This document shows positions 1 to 9,464 of a stretch of 64,000 bases of DNA, piece by piece; the stretch's first letter is position 1; the number at the start of each line of letters is the position of its first letter. The stretch covers positions 2,535,081 to 2,599,080 of the forward strand of contig NC_009012.1 in the NCBI RefSeq assembly GCF_000015865.1. Direction: 5' to 3'. The translations under genes and the position numbers were made by a program. The notes under the pieces were generated by a model. The model was not told the DNA's origin and did no database searches. It saw nothing but the letters and a program-made list of their open reading frames with translations. The DNA is from Acetivibrio thermocellus ATCC 27405. Its GTDB lineage: Bacteria > Bacillota > Clostridia > Acetivibrionales > Acetivibrionaceae.

Positions 1-2433
1 CTTATTTGGGCTGTTTTGTCTGTCTTAATTTTTGGTATCATTATAATTTTCCTGACCGTCATGCTGGTCATGAGTGTCATGCCTTTACCTAAGAGTTTTG
101 CTGCAAACCAGGTTCTGACCGTAGATTTGGCAGCAGATACAGGGGAAATTTGTTATGGTGCCATTGGTGGTCTTTATGCAATGGGTAGCCCGGGCGTACC
201 TACAGATAACGTAATTGTTCCTTTGGGAATGAAGGCTATTTCGCAAAAGGCTCCTGACGGACTTCAACATCCTACCGGTGACGCGCTTAAGGTTGCTCCA
301 CAGTTTATTGAAGCCGGTGGCGAATATGTTATGATAATGATGCAGGATATATACAGGAACTGGCCCTATGAAGATCTTGGTATTAATGACTATCTTGCGA
401 AAATTGAGACAATATGCAGAAAAGTTGTTGCAGATCCATACCGTCACAAGTATGTATATGTTCCGATTAATGAGCCTGAATGGATTTGGTACAGGGGAAA
501 TATGACTAAGTTGTGTAACGAGTGGAAAATGATGTACGATAAAATCCGCTCAATTGACCCCACGGCTAAGATTGCAGGACCTAACTATGCAGTATACAAC
601 AGTTCGGCTTATCGTCAATTCATGACCTTCTGTAAAAACAACAATTGTTTGCCGGATATAGTGACATGGCATGAATTGGATGATGGATTCTTTTCAAACT
701 GGTATAACCACTATAATGATTACAGGAACATTGAGAAAAGCCTCGGAATTTCGCCAAGACCGATAAACATAAACGAATATGGCAGAATCAACGTAGACGG
801 AGGTATTCCCGGAAATCTCGTGCAATGGATAGCACGCTTTGAAAACAGCAAAGTGTATGCTTGTCTTGCCTATTGGACGACAGCAGGAACCTTGAATGAC
901 CTTGTAACTCAGAACAATAAGGCAACCGGTGCATGGTGGCTGTATAAATGGTATGGAGAACTTACGGGACACACCGTACAGGTAACTCCGCCAAGCTTAA
1001 ACGGATCGCTTCAGGGCTTGGCTGCTCTGGACAGAAACAAAAAACAGGCCCGTGTTATTTTCGGTGGGTCACTGAGAAGCACTGACGTATTTAATACTGA
1101 TGTAGTAGTTAAAGGTTTCAATTCTCACTCCTACTTTGGAAACTCAGTTCATGTAATTGTTTGGGGAGTGGACAATACCGGTACCAATCCTTCCAGTGGG
1201 CCATACCTCGTACATGAAGGTGACTACAACATTTCCAACGGACAGATTACGGTAACTGTCAATAATATGAAAGCATTATCTGCATATCATATGATAATAA
1301 CTCCTAATACAGACCTGTCGCCCGCCAATAATAGAAATCGCTATGAAGCAGAGTATGCAAGAATTTTGGGAACAGCAACCGTTTCTCACGGCGGTCATTC
1401 CGGTTATTCCGGGACAGGCTTTGTTGAAGGATATGCCGGAAGCAATAATGCGAGCACCAATTTTGTAGTAACTGCCGAAACAGACGGATACTACAATGTA
1501 ACCTTGAGATATTCTGCCGGTCCTTACCCGGGAGCACCTAAAACCAGATATTTAAGGATGGTTGTGAACGGCGGGCTCCATAAGGATGTTGCTTGTATCC
1601 AGACTGCTAATTGGGATACATGGGAAAGCACCACTGTCAAGGTATTCTTGCAGGCAGGTATCAACCGTCTGGATTTCAAGGCTTTTGCTTCGGATGAATC
1701 AGACTGTGTAAATATAGACTATATTGATGTTGAACCCACATCCGGAACCATTAACGTTTATGAAGCCGAGGATCCTGCAAACACACTGGGTGGAGCGGCT
1801 GTAAGACAAAGAGATAATGCTGCGTCAGGCGGACAATATGTAGGCTGGATTGGCAATGGTTCTAATAATTATCTCCAATTCAACAACGTTTATGTTCCGC
1901 AGGCAGGTACATACAGGATGGTAGTTCAATTTGCAAATGCGGAAGTATTTGGTCAGCACTCTTATAACAATAATGTAGTTGACAGATATTGCAGTATTAG
2001 TGTAAACGGAGGACCCGAAAAAGGGCATTATTTCTTCAACACCCGTGGATGGAATACATATCGTACAGATATAATAGACGTATATTTGAATGCCGGAAAC
2101 AACACAATCAGATTTTATAACGGCACATCGGGAAGTTATGCACCGAATATTGATAAAATAGCAATTGCCGCTCCCTTTGAAGGAGGAACCGAACCAACTC
2201 CACCAGAAGAGGATTTTGTATATGGAGATGTAGATGGAAACGGCACGGTTAATTCAACAGATGTAAACTATATGAAACGGTATTTATTAAGGCAAATTGA
2301 AGAGTTCCCCTATGAAAAAGCTTTAATGGCAGGAGATGTGGATGGAAACGGCAATATTAATTCGACAGACTTGTCTTATTTGAAAAAATATATATTAAAA
2401 CTCATATCAGCATTCCCGGCAGAAACTAACTAG
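1..2433 (+). CDS. Dockerin-bearing GH39-like glycosidase with two CBM6-like modules (5' partial)
   Basis: Secreted cellulosomal glycosidase. The frame is open to base 1, so the gene probably begins just upstream; a TTG at 16 is the first possible start inside the window and is used for numbering. A hydrophobic signal segment covers about residues 1-29. A clan GH-A catalytic domain (about 30-430) has the acid/base motif INEPEW (E153) and a likely nucleophile in NINEYG (E254), resembling family GH39. Two beta-sandwich modules starting YEAE (about 442 and 580) look like CBM6/CBM35. The C-terminus (about 736-805) is a type I dockerin with two calcium loops (GDVDGNGTVNSTD, GDVDGNGNINSTD), which should plug the enzyme into a scaffoldin cohesin. 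It is followed by a terminator and two more dockerin genes on the same strand. The exact substrate is not visible; beta-xylosidase or alpha-L-arabinosidase-type activity is an inference. Confidence 0.85.
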   Translation, partial: LIWAVLSVLIFGIIIIFLTVMLVMSVMPLPKSFAANQVLTVDLAADTGEICYGAIGGLYAMGSPGVPTDNVIVPLGMKAISQKAPDGLQHPTGDALKVAPQFIEAGGEYVMIMMQDIYRNWPYEDLGINDYLAKIETICRKVVADPYRHKYVYVPINEPEWIWYRGNMTKLCNEWKMMYDKIRSIDPTAKIAGPNYAVYNSSAYRQFMTFCKNNNCLPDIVTWHELDDGFFSNWYNHYNDYRNIEKSLGISPRPININEYGRINVDGGIPGNLVQWIARFENSKVYACLAYWTTAGTLNDLVTQNNKATGAWWLYKWYGELTGHTVQVTPPSLNGSLQGLAALDRNKKQARVIFGGSLRSTDVFNTDVVVKGFNSHSYFGNSVHVIVWGVDNTGTNPSSGPYLVHEGDYNISNGQITVTVNNMKALSAYHMIITPNTDLSPANNRNRYEAEYARILGTATVSHGGHSGYSGTGFVEGYAGSNNASTNFVVTAETDGYYNVTLRYSAGPYPGAPKTRYLRMVVNGGLHKDVACIQTANWDTWESTTVKVFLQAGINRLDFKAFASDESDCVNIDYIDVEPTSGTINVYEAEDPANTLGGAAVRQRDNAASGGQYVGWIGNGSNNYLQFNNVYVPQAGTYRMVVQFANAEVFGQHSYNNNVVDRYCSISVNGGPEKGHYFFNTRGWNTYRTDIIDVYLNAGNNTIRFYNGTSGSYAPNIDKIAIAAPFEGGTEPTPPEEDFVYGDVDGNGTVNSTDVNYMKRYLLRQIEEFPYEKALMAGDVDGNGNINSTDLSYLKKYILKLISAFPAETN

Positions 2434-2614
2434 GCTCCGGCGGGATAAAACACCTGCTCTTGATTCACGGAACGCAGCCAATACTGTTATGAAACAGCCG
2501 ATTTATCAAGGTATGCTAAGCCGAATGCAGATAAAGCCGCACTTTTATACTCTCAAATAAAAAGGCCTTTTTACGTATCAAATATTAACATATAATAAGT
2601 ATACGTCACAAACC

Positions 2615-2659
2615 AAAAACCCAGAACGAACCAATTAATAAAGTAGTTCTGGGTTTTTT
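2615..2659 (+). terminator. Rho-independent terminator
   Basis: A 13-bp perfect stem (AAAAACCCAGAAC at 2615-2627 against GTTCTGGGTTTTT at 2646-2658) with an AT-rich loop and a U-run. It lies 180 bases after the first dockerin gene and suggests that this gene and the next are separate transcription units. Confidence 0.85.
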
Positions 2660-2705
2660 CTAACTCATTGTATGTAAAAATTCTAAATGTAGAAAAACAG
2701 ATAAT

Positions 2706-2723
2706 GGGGAGGGATTAATTACG
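2706..2723 (+). promoter_or_regulatory. Strong ribosome binding site followed by ACG instead of ATG
   Basis: GGGGAGGG at 2706-2713 is an ideal Shine-Dalgarno, and exactly seven bases after it, in frame with the GH43 gene, stands ACG (2721-2723). The codons from ACG onward (then Ile-Lys-Gly-Ile-Leu-Lys-Phe) supply the positively charged n-region that the signal peptide otherwise lacks. Either ACG is used as a start or an ancestral ATG has been lost by one T-to-C change. The next canonical codon, GTG at 2748, is 34 bases from the ribosome binding site. Confidence 0.6.
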
Positions 2724-2747
2724 ATAAAGGGGATTTTAAAATTTATT

Positions 2748-4505
2748 GTGTTGGTTTTGGTTATGATACTATTAGCCACCTCAGTGTGTTACTCAAGTAA
2801 TCCTTCGATAACGCAGGCTTCAACGGGTGCCGATGGTGCTATAGCAAAGCTTCAGTCATATAATTATTCGCATATGTACATAAGAAATGCAAACTTTGAT
2901 GTAAGAATAGATGATAATGTTACACCGGAAACAGATGCCCAATGGGTGCTTGTTCCCGGCCTTGCCAACAGCGGCGAGGGATATGTGTCTATTCAATCTG
3001 TTGATCATCTGGGATATTACTTAAGACACTGGAATTATGATTTCAGATTGGAAAAAAACGACGGGACCAGAATTTTTGCGGAGGATGCAACATTTAAAAT
3101 GGTTCCGGGGCTTGCGGATCCTTCATATACTTCTTTCCAGTCCTATAATTATCCTACCAGATATATAAGGCATTATAATTACCTGTTGAGGTTGGATGAA
3201 ATTGTAACAGCCCTTGACAGAGAGGATGCCACATTCAGAGTGATTGACAGTTCATCTGTGGATCCCGACAAAGCGGATGATTCGGTTATTGTAACAAATC
3301 CGATCGTCAGGCGGCGGGCAGATCCCTGGGTTTACAGGCATACCGACGGTTATTATTATATGACGGCATCCGTACCGGAGTATGACAGAATAGAGCTAAG
3401 ACGGTCGAGAACATTGCAAGGACTTTCAACAGCCACACCTAAGACGATATGGAGAAGGCACTCCAGCGGAATTATGGGAGGACATATCTGGGCTCCGGAG
3501 ATTCATTTCATTGACGGAAAATGGTATATTTATTTTTCAGCAGGAACATCCACTAATTACTTCGATATACGTTTGTATGTCCTTGAATGTTCGGATTCAA
3601 ATCCTCTTACCGGAACCTGGGTGGAAAAAGGTCAATTAAAGACCAACTGGGAGTCTTTCACCCTCGATGCAACCACCTTTGAACACAACGGTACAAGGTA
3701 TCTTGTATGGGCTCAGAAAGACCCTAAAATAGCTAGTAACAGCAATATTTATATTGCCAAAATGAATGGGCCTCTTGCCATAACCGGAAACCAGGTTATG
3801 ATTTCGACACCCGAATATTCATGGGAAAAGATAGGTTATGCTGTCAATGAAGGCCCTGCCGTTTTAAAGAAAAACGGTAAAATTTTCATAACCTTTTCAG
3901 CAAGCGCTACAGACGCAAACTATTGCATGGGATTGTTAACTGCCTCCGACACCGCCAATTTATTGGATCCGAAATCCTGGCACAAATCGCCGAACCCCGT
4001 ATTTCAGAGCAATCCATCCACAGGGCAGTACGGACCCGGGCATAATTCCTTTACAACTTCACCCGACGGAAAAGTGGATATTATGGTATATCATGCGAGG
4101 AACTACCGGGATATAACGGGAGATCCTTTGTATGACCCGAACAGGCATACCCGTGCGCAAATAGTCAACTGGAATGCTGACGGTACACCGGACTTCGGAA
4201 TACCGGTTGCTGACGGAACAAATGTTATATATATCCCGCCCCAGACACCAACACCAATACCTACAAACAGTCCTACACCCAGTGATTTAATCTACGGCGA
4301 TATAAATGGAGATAATTCTGTCAATTCAACGGATTTAACAATTTTAAAAAGATATTTGCTTGGAAGTACTGTCCCGACGGCACCGAACTGGAGACTGGCC
4401 GCCGACCTTAATTTGGACGGAAATATAAACTCAACGGATTTTACAATACTTAAGAGGTACATTTTAGGCAGAATTGAAGCACCGCCCTGGGTAAATCAGA
4501 CATAG
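2748..4505 (+). CDS. Dockerin-bearing CBM42-GH43 glycosidase (arabinofuranosidase-type)
   Basis: Secreted cellulosomal enzyme. The coordinate given is the first canonical in-frame start (GTG); initiation nine codons earlier, at ACG 2721, fits the ribosome binding site better. After the signal peptide, residues about 34-165 form a beta-trefoil with the repeated motif LQSYNYxxxYIRxxNF, typical of CBM42, which binds arabinofuranose side chains. Residues about 180-500 are a five-bladed GH43 domain: RADPWVYR (D192) would hold the general base and NEGPAV (E368) the general acid. A PTP-rich linker leads to a type I dockerin from about 515 (GDINGDNSVNSTD, ADLNLDGNINSTD). GH43 plus CBM42 suggests alpha-L-arabinofuranosidase action on arabinoxylan, arabinan or arabinogalactan; the substrate is inferred. 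Its CBM42 is closely related to that of the next gene. Confidence 0.88.
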   Translation: MLVLVMILLATSVCYSSNPSITQASTGADGAIAKLQSYNYSHMYIRNANFDVRIDDNVTPETDAQWVLVPGLANSGEGYVSIQSVDHLGYYLRHWNYDFRLEKNDGTRIFAEDATFKMVPGLADPSYTSFQSYNYPTRYIRHYNYLLRLDEIVTALDREDATFRVIDSSSVDPDKADDSVIVTNPIVRRRADPWVYRHTDGYYYMTASVPEYDRIELRRSRTLQGLSTATPKTIWRRHSSGIMGGHIWAPEIHFIDGKWYIYFSAGTSTNYFDIRLYVLECSDSNPLTGTWVEKGQLKTNWESFTLDATTFEHNGTRYLVWAQKDPKIASNSNIYIAKMNGPLAITGNQVMISTPEYSWEKIGYAVNEGPAVLKKNGKIFITFSASATDANYCMGLLTASDTANLLDPKSWHKSPNPVFQSNPSTGQYGPGHNSFTTSPDGKVDIMVYHARNYRDITGDPLYDPNRHTRAQIVNWNADGTPDFGIPVADGTNVIYIPPQTPTPIPTNSPTPSDLIYGDINGDNSVNSTDLTILKRYLLGSTVPTAPNWRLAADLNLDGNINSTDFTILKRYILGRIEAPPWVNQT

Positions 4506-4564
4506 GAACATAGATTGGGAACTCAATTATATTTATTTTTAAATAAATTTTTGGGAGGGACGTC

Positions 4565-7513
4565 ATGAATAATTTAAAAAAGTATACATTGGTCGCTGTA
4601 TTTGTTTTCCTGACGGCAGTATGCTTTCAGCATCCTGGAATAACCAGTGCTGCAACAACAATTACCATAGACCCTGATGCAACCTATCAAACCATCGAAG
4701 GCTGGGGTGCAAGCATATGCTGGTGGGGAAATCAGATTGGCCGGTGGTCTCCCGATAACAGGAACAGACTGATTGAGAAAATTGTCAGCCCGACCGATGG
4801 ACTGGGATATAATATATTCAGGTACAATATCGGCGGCGGAGATAATCCCGGTCATAATCATATGAGGGACTATGCTGATATTCAAGGATATCAGAATGCG
4901 GACCGTTCGTGGAACTGGAATGCTGATGCCGCCCAAAGGGCCGTTCTTACCCGGCTGATAGAAAGAGGGAGATATTACGGATCGGAAATTATACTTGAAG
5001 CGTTTTCCAACTCTCCACCCTACTGGATGACGAAAAGCGGCTGCGCTTCCGGAACTTCCGACGGTTCCAACAACTTAAGAGATGACTGTTATGACGATTT
5101 TGCCGATTATCTTACCGAGGTTGTAAAACATTTCAGGGATGCATGGGGGATTACCTTCAGGACTCTGGAACCCATGAATGAACCCAATTCAGACTGGTGG
5201 AAGGCCGGTGGCAGGCAGGAAGGCTGCTCCTTTTCCTACGCCAATCAACAGAGAATTATTAAAGAGGTTGGAGAAAAATTAAAAGCAAAAGGGTTGACCG
5301 GGACAACTGTCAGTGCTGCCGATGAAGCCAGTATTGACACGGCCCTGGAAGGGCTTCAGTCCTACGACGCAACCACTTTGTCCTATATGTCCCAGCTTAA
5401 TGTGCATTCTTATTTCGGCTCGAAAAGAGCCCAGCTCAGAGACCTTGCAAAATCCAAAGGGCTCAGAATCTGGCAGTCGGAATCCGGTCCGTTGAGTTTT
5501 AACGGCGATATGGCAGATTCATGTATAATGCTGTCAAAACGTATTGTTACCGACTTGAAAGAATTACAGTGTGTGGCGTGGCTGGACTGGCAAATAATAG
5601 ACGGGGGCAATTGGGGCAGTATATATGTGGATGATGCGTCCCAGACCTTTACCCTTACCGAAAAATTCTATATGCATGCAAATTACAGCAGGTTTATAAG
5701 GCCCGGTTATACAATCATAGGTGCCAATAATGAAAAAACAATTGCGGCAATAAGCCCCGATAAAAAGAAGCTTGTTATCGTCGCAACCAACGACAATAAA
5801 TCCTCCAGCGCAAATTATACATTTAACCTGACAAGGTTTTCAGGCGTAAACAGCACTGTGGAGGTTTACAGAACATCTCCCAGCCTAAGCCTTGCAAAAA
5901 GCATTATAACAGCGTCGAATAAAATTGTTTCCGACACTTTGCCTCCGTACTCGATAAATACATATGTCATAACCCTTGACGGTGGTGTTGAATCAGTACC
6001 GGCGGTCGGGCTTCAATCCTATAATTATCCCAACAGATATGTAAGACACGCAGACTTTGATGCAAGGATAGATGAAAACGTAACTCCTCTGGAAGATTCA
6101 CAATGGAGGCTGGTTCCGGGCCTTGCCAACAGCAGCGAAGGGTATGTTTCCATCCAGTCGGTAAACTATCCTGGATATTACTTAAGACACTGGGATTATG
6201 ATTTCAGGCTTGATAAGAACGACGGAACCACAATTTTTGCTGAGGATGCAACCTTTAAACTGGTTCCGGGCCTTGCAGACCCTTCCTGTGTTTCTTTTCA
6301 GTCATATAATTATCCCGACAGATATATAAGGCACTATGGATACTTGTTGAAACTCGAGAGAATTTCAACCGATCTGGACAGGCAGGATGCAACCTTTTTA
6401 ATAATCAGCGATGATTCTCCCGGACCTATAACAGATTCAGGGTATATAATGGCTTATTTCAAACAGGCGCCGGGCGAGTATGGGCTCAATCTTTGCTACA
6501 GTACGGATGGGCTCCACTGGAGAAATATAAACGACGGAAAGCCGGTTTTGTATGCGCAAATGGGAACAAAGGGAATTAGGGATCCGTATATTTTCAGAAA
6601 GCAGGACGGAAAGTTCGGAATAGTTGCAACCGACATGCTGGGGACTAATTGGGGAGATACGAGCCAGTATATTCATTATTGGGAATCCGAGGATTTGATA
6701 AACTTTACCGAACGTTTAATAAAAGTGCATAATAAAAGCAACATGCATGCCTGGGCTCCGGAGGTATTCTATGACGAGAACAGGAAGCAGTACGGGATAT
6801 ACTGGGCAGGCAATACGGATTATAACCGAATATATGTAAACTATACAACGGATTTTGATACAGTAAGTGACTGTCAAGTGTTTTTTGACCCCGGCTATGA
6901 TGTAATTGATGCTCACATTGTCAGTGACAAAGGAATGTATTATTTGTTTTTCAAAGACGAGAGAGCCTCGGGAAAAGCCATTAAGGTAGCCAGATCAAGC
7001 TCCTTGACTCCCAACAGCTTCACTGTATTTACGCCGAATTTTATAACCTCGCCCAATACGGAGGGACCCTTTGTTTTCAAAGACAATAATTCCGACTCAT
7101 GGTATATGTATGTTGACATTTATTCCAACAACGGTATTTTTGAATGCTGGAAGACAAACGATTTAAATGCCTTAAGCTGGACGAAGGTCACCGGAATCAG
7201 TGTACCGCCGGGAGTAAGACATGGAAGCGTTGTAAAGGTTAATCGATGGGAACTGGAAACTGCCATTTCCCGAAAAGTAGTTACTCCACCTGCTCCAACA
7301 CCGCCACCGGTGCTTAAAGGTGATGTAAATGCCGACGGAGTGATTAACTCATCGGACATAATGGTATTAAAAAGGTTTCTGTTAAGAACAATAACGCTTA
7401 CGGAAGAAATGCTTTTAAATGCGGACACCAATGGAGACGGTGCGGTAAACTCTTCAGACTTCACATTGCTAAAACGGTATATATTGCGCAGCATAGATTC
7501 TTTCCCGGTTTAA
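4565..7513 (+). CDS. Dockerin-bearing bifunctional GH30-CBM42-GH43 glycosidase
   Basis: A 982-aa cellulosomal enzyme with two catalytic domains. A GGGAGGG site six bases before ATG 4565 fixes the start; a signal peptide ends near residue 30. Residues about 32-470 are a GH30 TIM barrel plus beta domain: TIEGWGAS near the start, PMNEPNSDWW (acid/base E206) and WQSESGPL (nucleophile E306). The RYNIGGGDN and SNSPPYWM stretches recall subfamily GH30_5 endo-beta-1,6-galactanases, which is from memory and not proven. A CBM42 follows (about 481-610), then a second GH43 domain (about 622-905; base D673 in IRDPYIFR, acid E833 in NTEGPFVF), and a type I dockerin from about 917 (GDVNADGVINSSD, ADTNGDGAVNSSD). 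It lies 59 bases after the CBM42-GH43 gene on the same strand and is likely co-transcribed with it. Confidence 0.88.
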   Translation: MNNLKKYTLVAVFVFLTAVCFQHPGITSAATTITIDPDATYQTIEGWGASICWWGNQIGRWSPDNRNRLIEKIVSPTDGLGYNIFRYNIGGGDNPGHNHMRDYADIQGYQNADRSWNWNADAAQRAVLTRLIERGRYYGSEIILEAFSNSPPYWMTKSGCASGTSDGSNNLRDDCYDDFADYLTEVVKHFRDAWGITFRTLEPMNEPNSDWWKAGGRQEGCSFSYANQQRIIKEVGEKLKAKGLTGTTVSAADEASIDTALEGLQSYDATTLSYMSQLNVHSYFGSKRAQLRDLAKSKGLRIWQSESGPLSFNGDMADSCIMLSKRIVTDLKELQCVAWLDWQIIDGGNWGSIYVDDASQTFTLTEKFYMHANYSRFIRPGYTIIGANNEKTIAAISPDKKKLVIVATNDNKSSSANYTFNLTRFSGVNSTVEVYRTSPSLSLAKSIITASNKIVSDTLPPYSINTYVITLDGGVESVPAVGLQSYNYPNRYVRHADFDARIDENVTPLEDSQWRLVPGLANSSEGYVSIQSVNYPGYYLRHWDYDFRLDKNDGTTIFAEDATFKLVPGLADPSCVSFQSYNYPDRYIRHYGYLLKLERISTDLDRQDATFLIISDDSPGPITDSGYIMAYFKQAPGEYGLNLCYSTDGLHWRNINDGKPVLYAQMGTKGIRDPYIFRKQDGKFGIVATDMLGTNWGDTSQYIHYWESEDLINFTERLIKVHNKSNMHAWAPEVFYDENRKQYGIYWAGNTDYNRIYVNYTTDFDTVSDCQVFFDPGYDVIDAHIVSDKGMYYLFFKDERASGKAIKVARSSSLTPNSFTVFTPNFITSPNTEGPFVFKDNNSDSWYMYVDIYSNNGIFECWKTNDLNALSWTKVTGISVPPGVRHGSVVKVNRWELETAISRKVVTPPAPTPPPVLKGDVNADGVINSSDIMVLKRFLLRTITLTEEMLLNADTNGDGAVNSSDFTLLKRYILRSIDSFPV

Positions 7514-7537
7514 ACGATAAAGTCCCGGTATGAAATT

Positions 7538-7580
7538 AGCCTGTTAGAGACTTCGAAGCAGTTTCTAACAGGCTTTCTTA
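7538..7580 (+). terminator. Rho-independent terminator
   Basis: An 11-bp stem (AGCCTGTTAGA at 7538-7548 against TCTAACAGGCT at 7564-7574) is followed by TTCTT, directly after the third dockerin gene. The 160 bases from here to the convergent lipoprotein gene hold nothing further that I recognise. Confidence 0.8.
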
Positions 7581-7742
7581 CGTTTGCAGTATGTACTTCC
7601 ATTTCTTTTATATGCAAAATCTTCCTCGGTTCTTTCCAGAGATCCCAAGCTTACACCTGAGAAAAGCATCTGTTTTTCACATGTTTTGGCAAATCTACGA
7701 GATATACGGTTTTTGGAGGTTCCGGAATTATATTACTGTGCC

Positions 7743-9065
7743 TCACGGTCCGGTACCAACCCCGTCAATTCTCCATCCGCCTTTTTTGGATTCCTTCTTC
7801 AATATAACAAACCTTGTCCGAACCCCATTATTTTCTACTATAGGTTCTTCGAATTCATAATCAACACTAACCTGATACTCCAGTACTCCCGGTTCGTTTC
7901 CAAATGCATTAAATTCTTTTATATCCAACAATTTTGCTTTTTTTACGTTTGTGTCAATTTTACTTTCATTTTTATTGAAAAGGTCATCACTGCTCATACC
8001 TATTGACAAATATTTTAATTGATTTTCCCTGGTCGTACATGCCCGTATTATTTTCTCGTCACGTTCATCCACCGCTTTGAAATACTCTCTGACAATATCC
8101 TCCGGCTGCATTTTGGACAGCCTTATTTCCAATTCATCCTCAAAATCAATATAATCTTCAATCCATTCATTCCATTCCTTGCCCGCAATATCTTTCAATC
8201 TCTTTCTATTGAGAGCGCAGGCCATAAAATCCTGCCTTCCGGCATCAATGTATGCACCTATGATTTCATTATCATATTTAACAACAATACCTCTGGCATT
8301 TATTCTCGGCTTCATATAATTAGGAAGAGGATCTCTAAGCCGGTAAATCTCTACTTCCACTTCTTTCCCAAGATACTCGGAAAAGTCAAGACCTATTCCC
8401 TTGGACAGTTCATTGACATAAGCCCAGTATATCTTTTCGGGATATTCTCCCGCTCTATGTTTTAGATCATCCGGCAATTTCTCCTTTAAAGTATTTATTC
8501 TATAGTCAACCGTCCATGTATACCCGCCAAACAGTTTCACTATCTGTCTTTCCACATTTGTATCAGGATTTGTATACTCGTTCAAATCAGCCATATATCT
8601 GAAAAAACTATAGTCAGCCTCAAACTTTGTTCCTTCGTCTTCTATGTATCCTATTTCATAAAGTGTATCGTATGCAAAAGTAATCTCCTTTTTGTCGCCG
8701 TTTGTTTTGGTAATAATCAATTTATTATTTTTGTAAGCAGTTGCTCTCATTTTGCTTATTTTAGATTCATCCTCAAGTGGTTTGCTTTTGTCTATCATAA
8801 ACATAATATCACGTATCATTTTTTTGTCTGTAATAGTTATAGGTTTTACTTCATTTCCGTAATATCCATCAGGATCGGGGATAAATTCAATTGATGCAAC
8901 ACCTTTGGTCATTCCGGAAGTTTCACTCTGCTTTTCCTCAGCCTTGCTTTCCTGTGTGTTTTGCGGAGAGGGAATTTGACCGTTTTCCTTCGTATTACAT
9001 CCTGCCAAAAAAAGCATTATCGCTGTCAATAGAAGCACCAAACAACTTTTGCACAGTTTATTCAT
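7743..9065 (-). CDS. Putative lipoprotein of unknown function
   Basis: A 440-aa exported protein. The N-terminus has Lys residues, a hydrophobic stretch and the lipobox LAGC (Cys23), so it should be a lipid-anchored protein on the outer face of the membrane. Residues 24-50 are Gln/Ser/Glu-rich, a typical tether. The rest is mixed alpha/beta and charged, without a motif I can name. The last 110 residues (from about MQPEDIVREYFKAVDE) look like an NTF2/SnoaL-like or DUF4829-type fold, often found in such lipoproteins, but this is a weak impression. The start is supported by a GGGAGGA-type site just upstream. Convergent with the dockerin genes; no operon partner is evident. Confidence 0.7.
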   Translation of the reverse strand: MNKLCKSCLVLLLTAIMLFLAGCNTKENGQIPSPQNTQESKAEEKQSETSGMTKGVASIEFIPDPDGYYGNEVKPITITDKKMIRDIMFMIDKSKPLEDESKISKMRATAYKNNKLIITKTNGDKKEITFAYDTLYEIGYIEDEGTKFEADYSFFRYMADLNEYTNPDTNVERQIVKLFGGYTWTVDYRINTLKEKLPDDLKHRAGEYPEKIYWAYVNELSKGIGLDFSEYLGKEVEVEIYRLRDPLPNYMKPRINARGIVVKYDNEIIGAYIDAGRQDFMACALNRKRLKDIAGKEWNEWIEDYIDFEDELEIRLSKMQPEDIVREYFKAVDERDEKIIRACTTRENQLKYLSIGMSSDDLFNKNESKIDTNVKKAKLLDIKEFNAFGNEPGVLEYQVSVDYEFEEPIVENNGVRTRFVILKKESKKGGWRIDGVGTGP

Positions 9066-9216
9066 TTTTTATTCCTCCCAATTTCAATTGCCAGATATTA
9101 ATTCGTAAAATAAATTCAGATATGTTAAAAATAACTCTGCATATAATTACACAAAAAATCATTGCCGAAGGTAATCCTTGACACCTTCTGGTCATGGTTC
9201 CGTGATAAAAAAACAA

Positions 9217-9411
9217 TTATTCAAAAACACCTACAATTTCTCCTCGCTGGATAATATGGGGTTCAATAGCTTTCAGCAAATGTCTTTTTCCTGCACTACT
9301 CTTTAAATTAAATTCCGGTGATTTGTCTTCCCCTCTGCCGGTATGCTGTAATGGAAATTTTCCGTTGTTCGTTAAACCAACGCATTCAAATTCTAATTTG
9401 CCATCCTGCAT
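9217..9411 (-). pseudogene. Internally deleted PEBP/YbhB-family gene
   Basis: A 64-aa frame whose first ~38 residues match the start of bacterial phosphatidylethanolamine-binding proteins of the YbhB/YbcL type (NNGKFPLQHTGRGEDKSPEF) and whose last ~24 match the family's C-terminus (HLLKAIEPHIIQRGEIVGVF, compare the usual LLKAMEGHIIxxGELVG). The roughly 100 residues in between, including the ligand-binding core, are missing, and the join is in frame at about residue 40. Full-length members are 150-180 aa. The remaining peptide cannot form the fold, so this is treated as a remnant left by a precise internal deletion, although it may still be translated (AAGGAA-type site upstream). Confidence 0.65.
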
Positions 9412-9464
9412 CTAAACTCATTCCTTTCGATTTATTTGCCTTTTGTTGCATTTTGCAGAAATCG

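Noticed and set aside
7584-8006. Plus-strand frames within and before the lipoprotein gene
   Set aside because: Antisense shadows of the minus-strand lipoprotein gene with no ribosome site and Phe/Tyr-rich antisense composition; the same holds for most short overlapping frames across the window.
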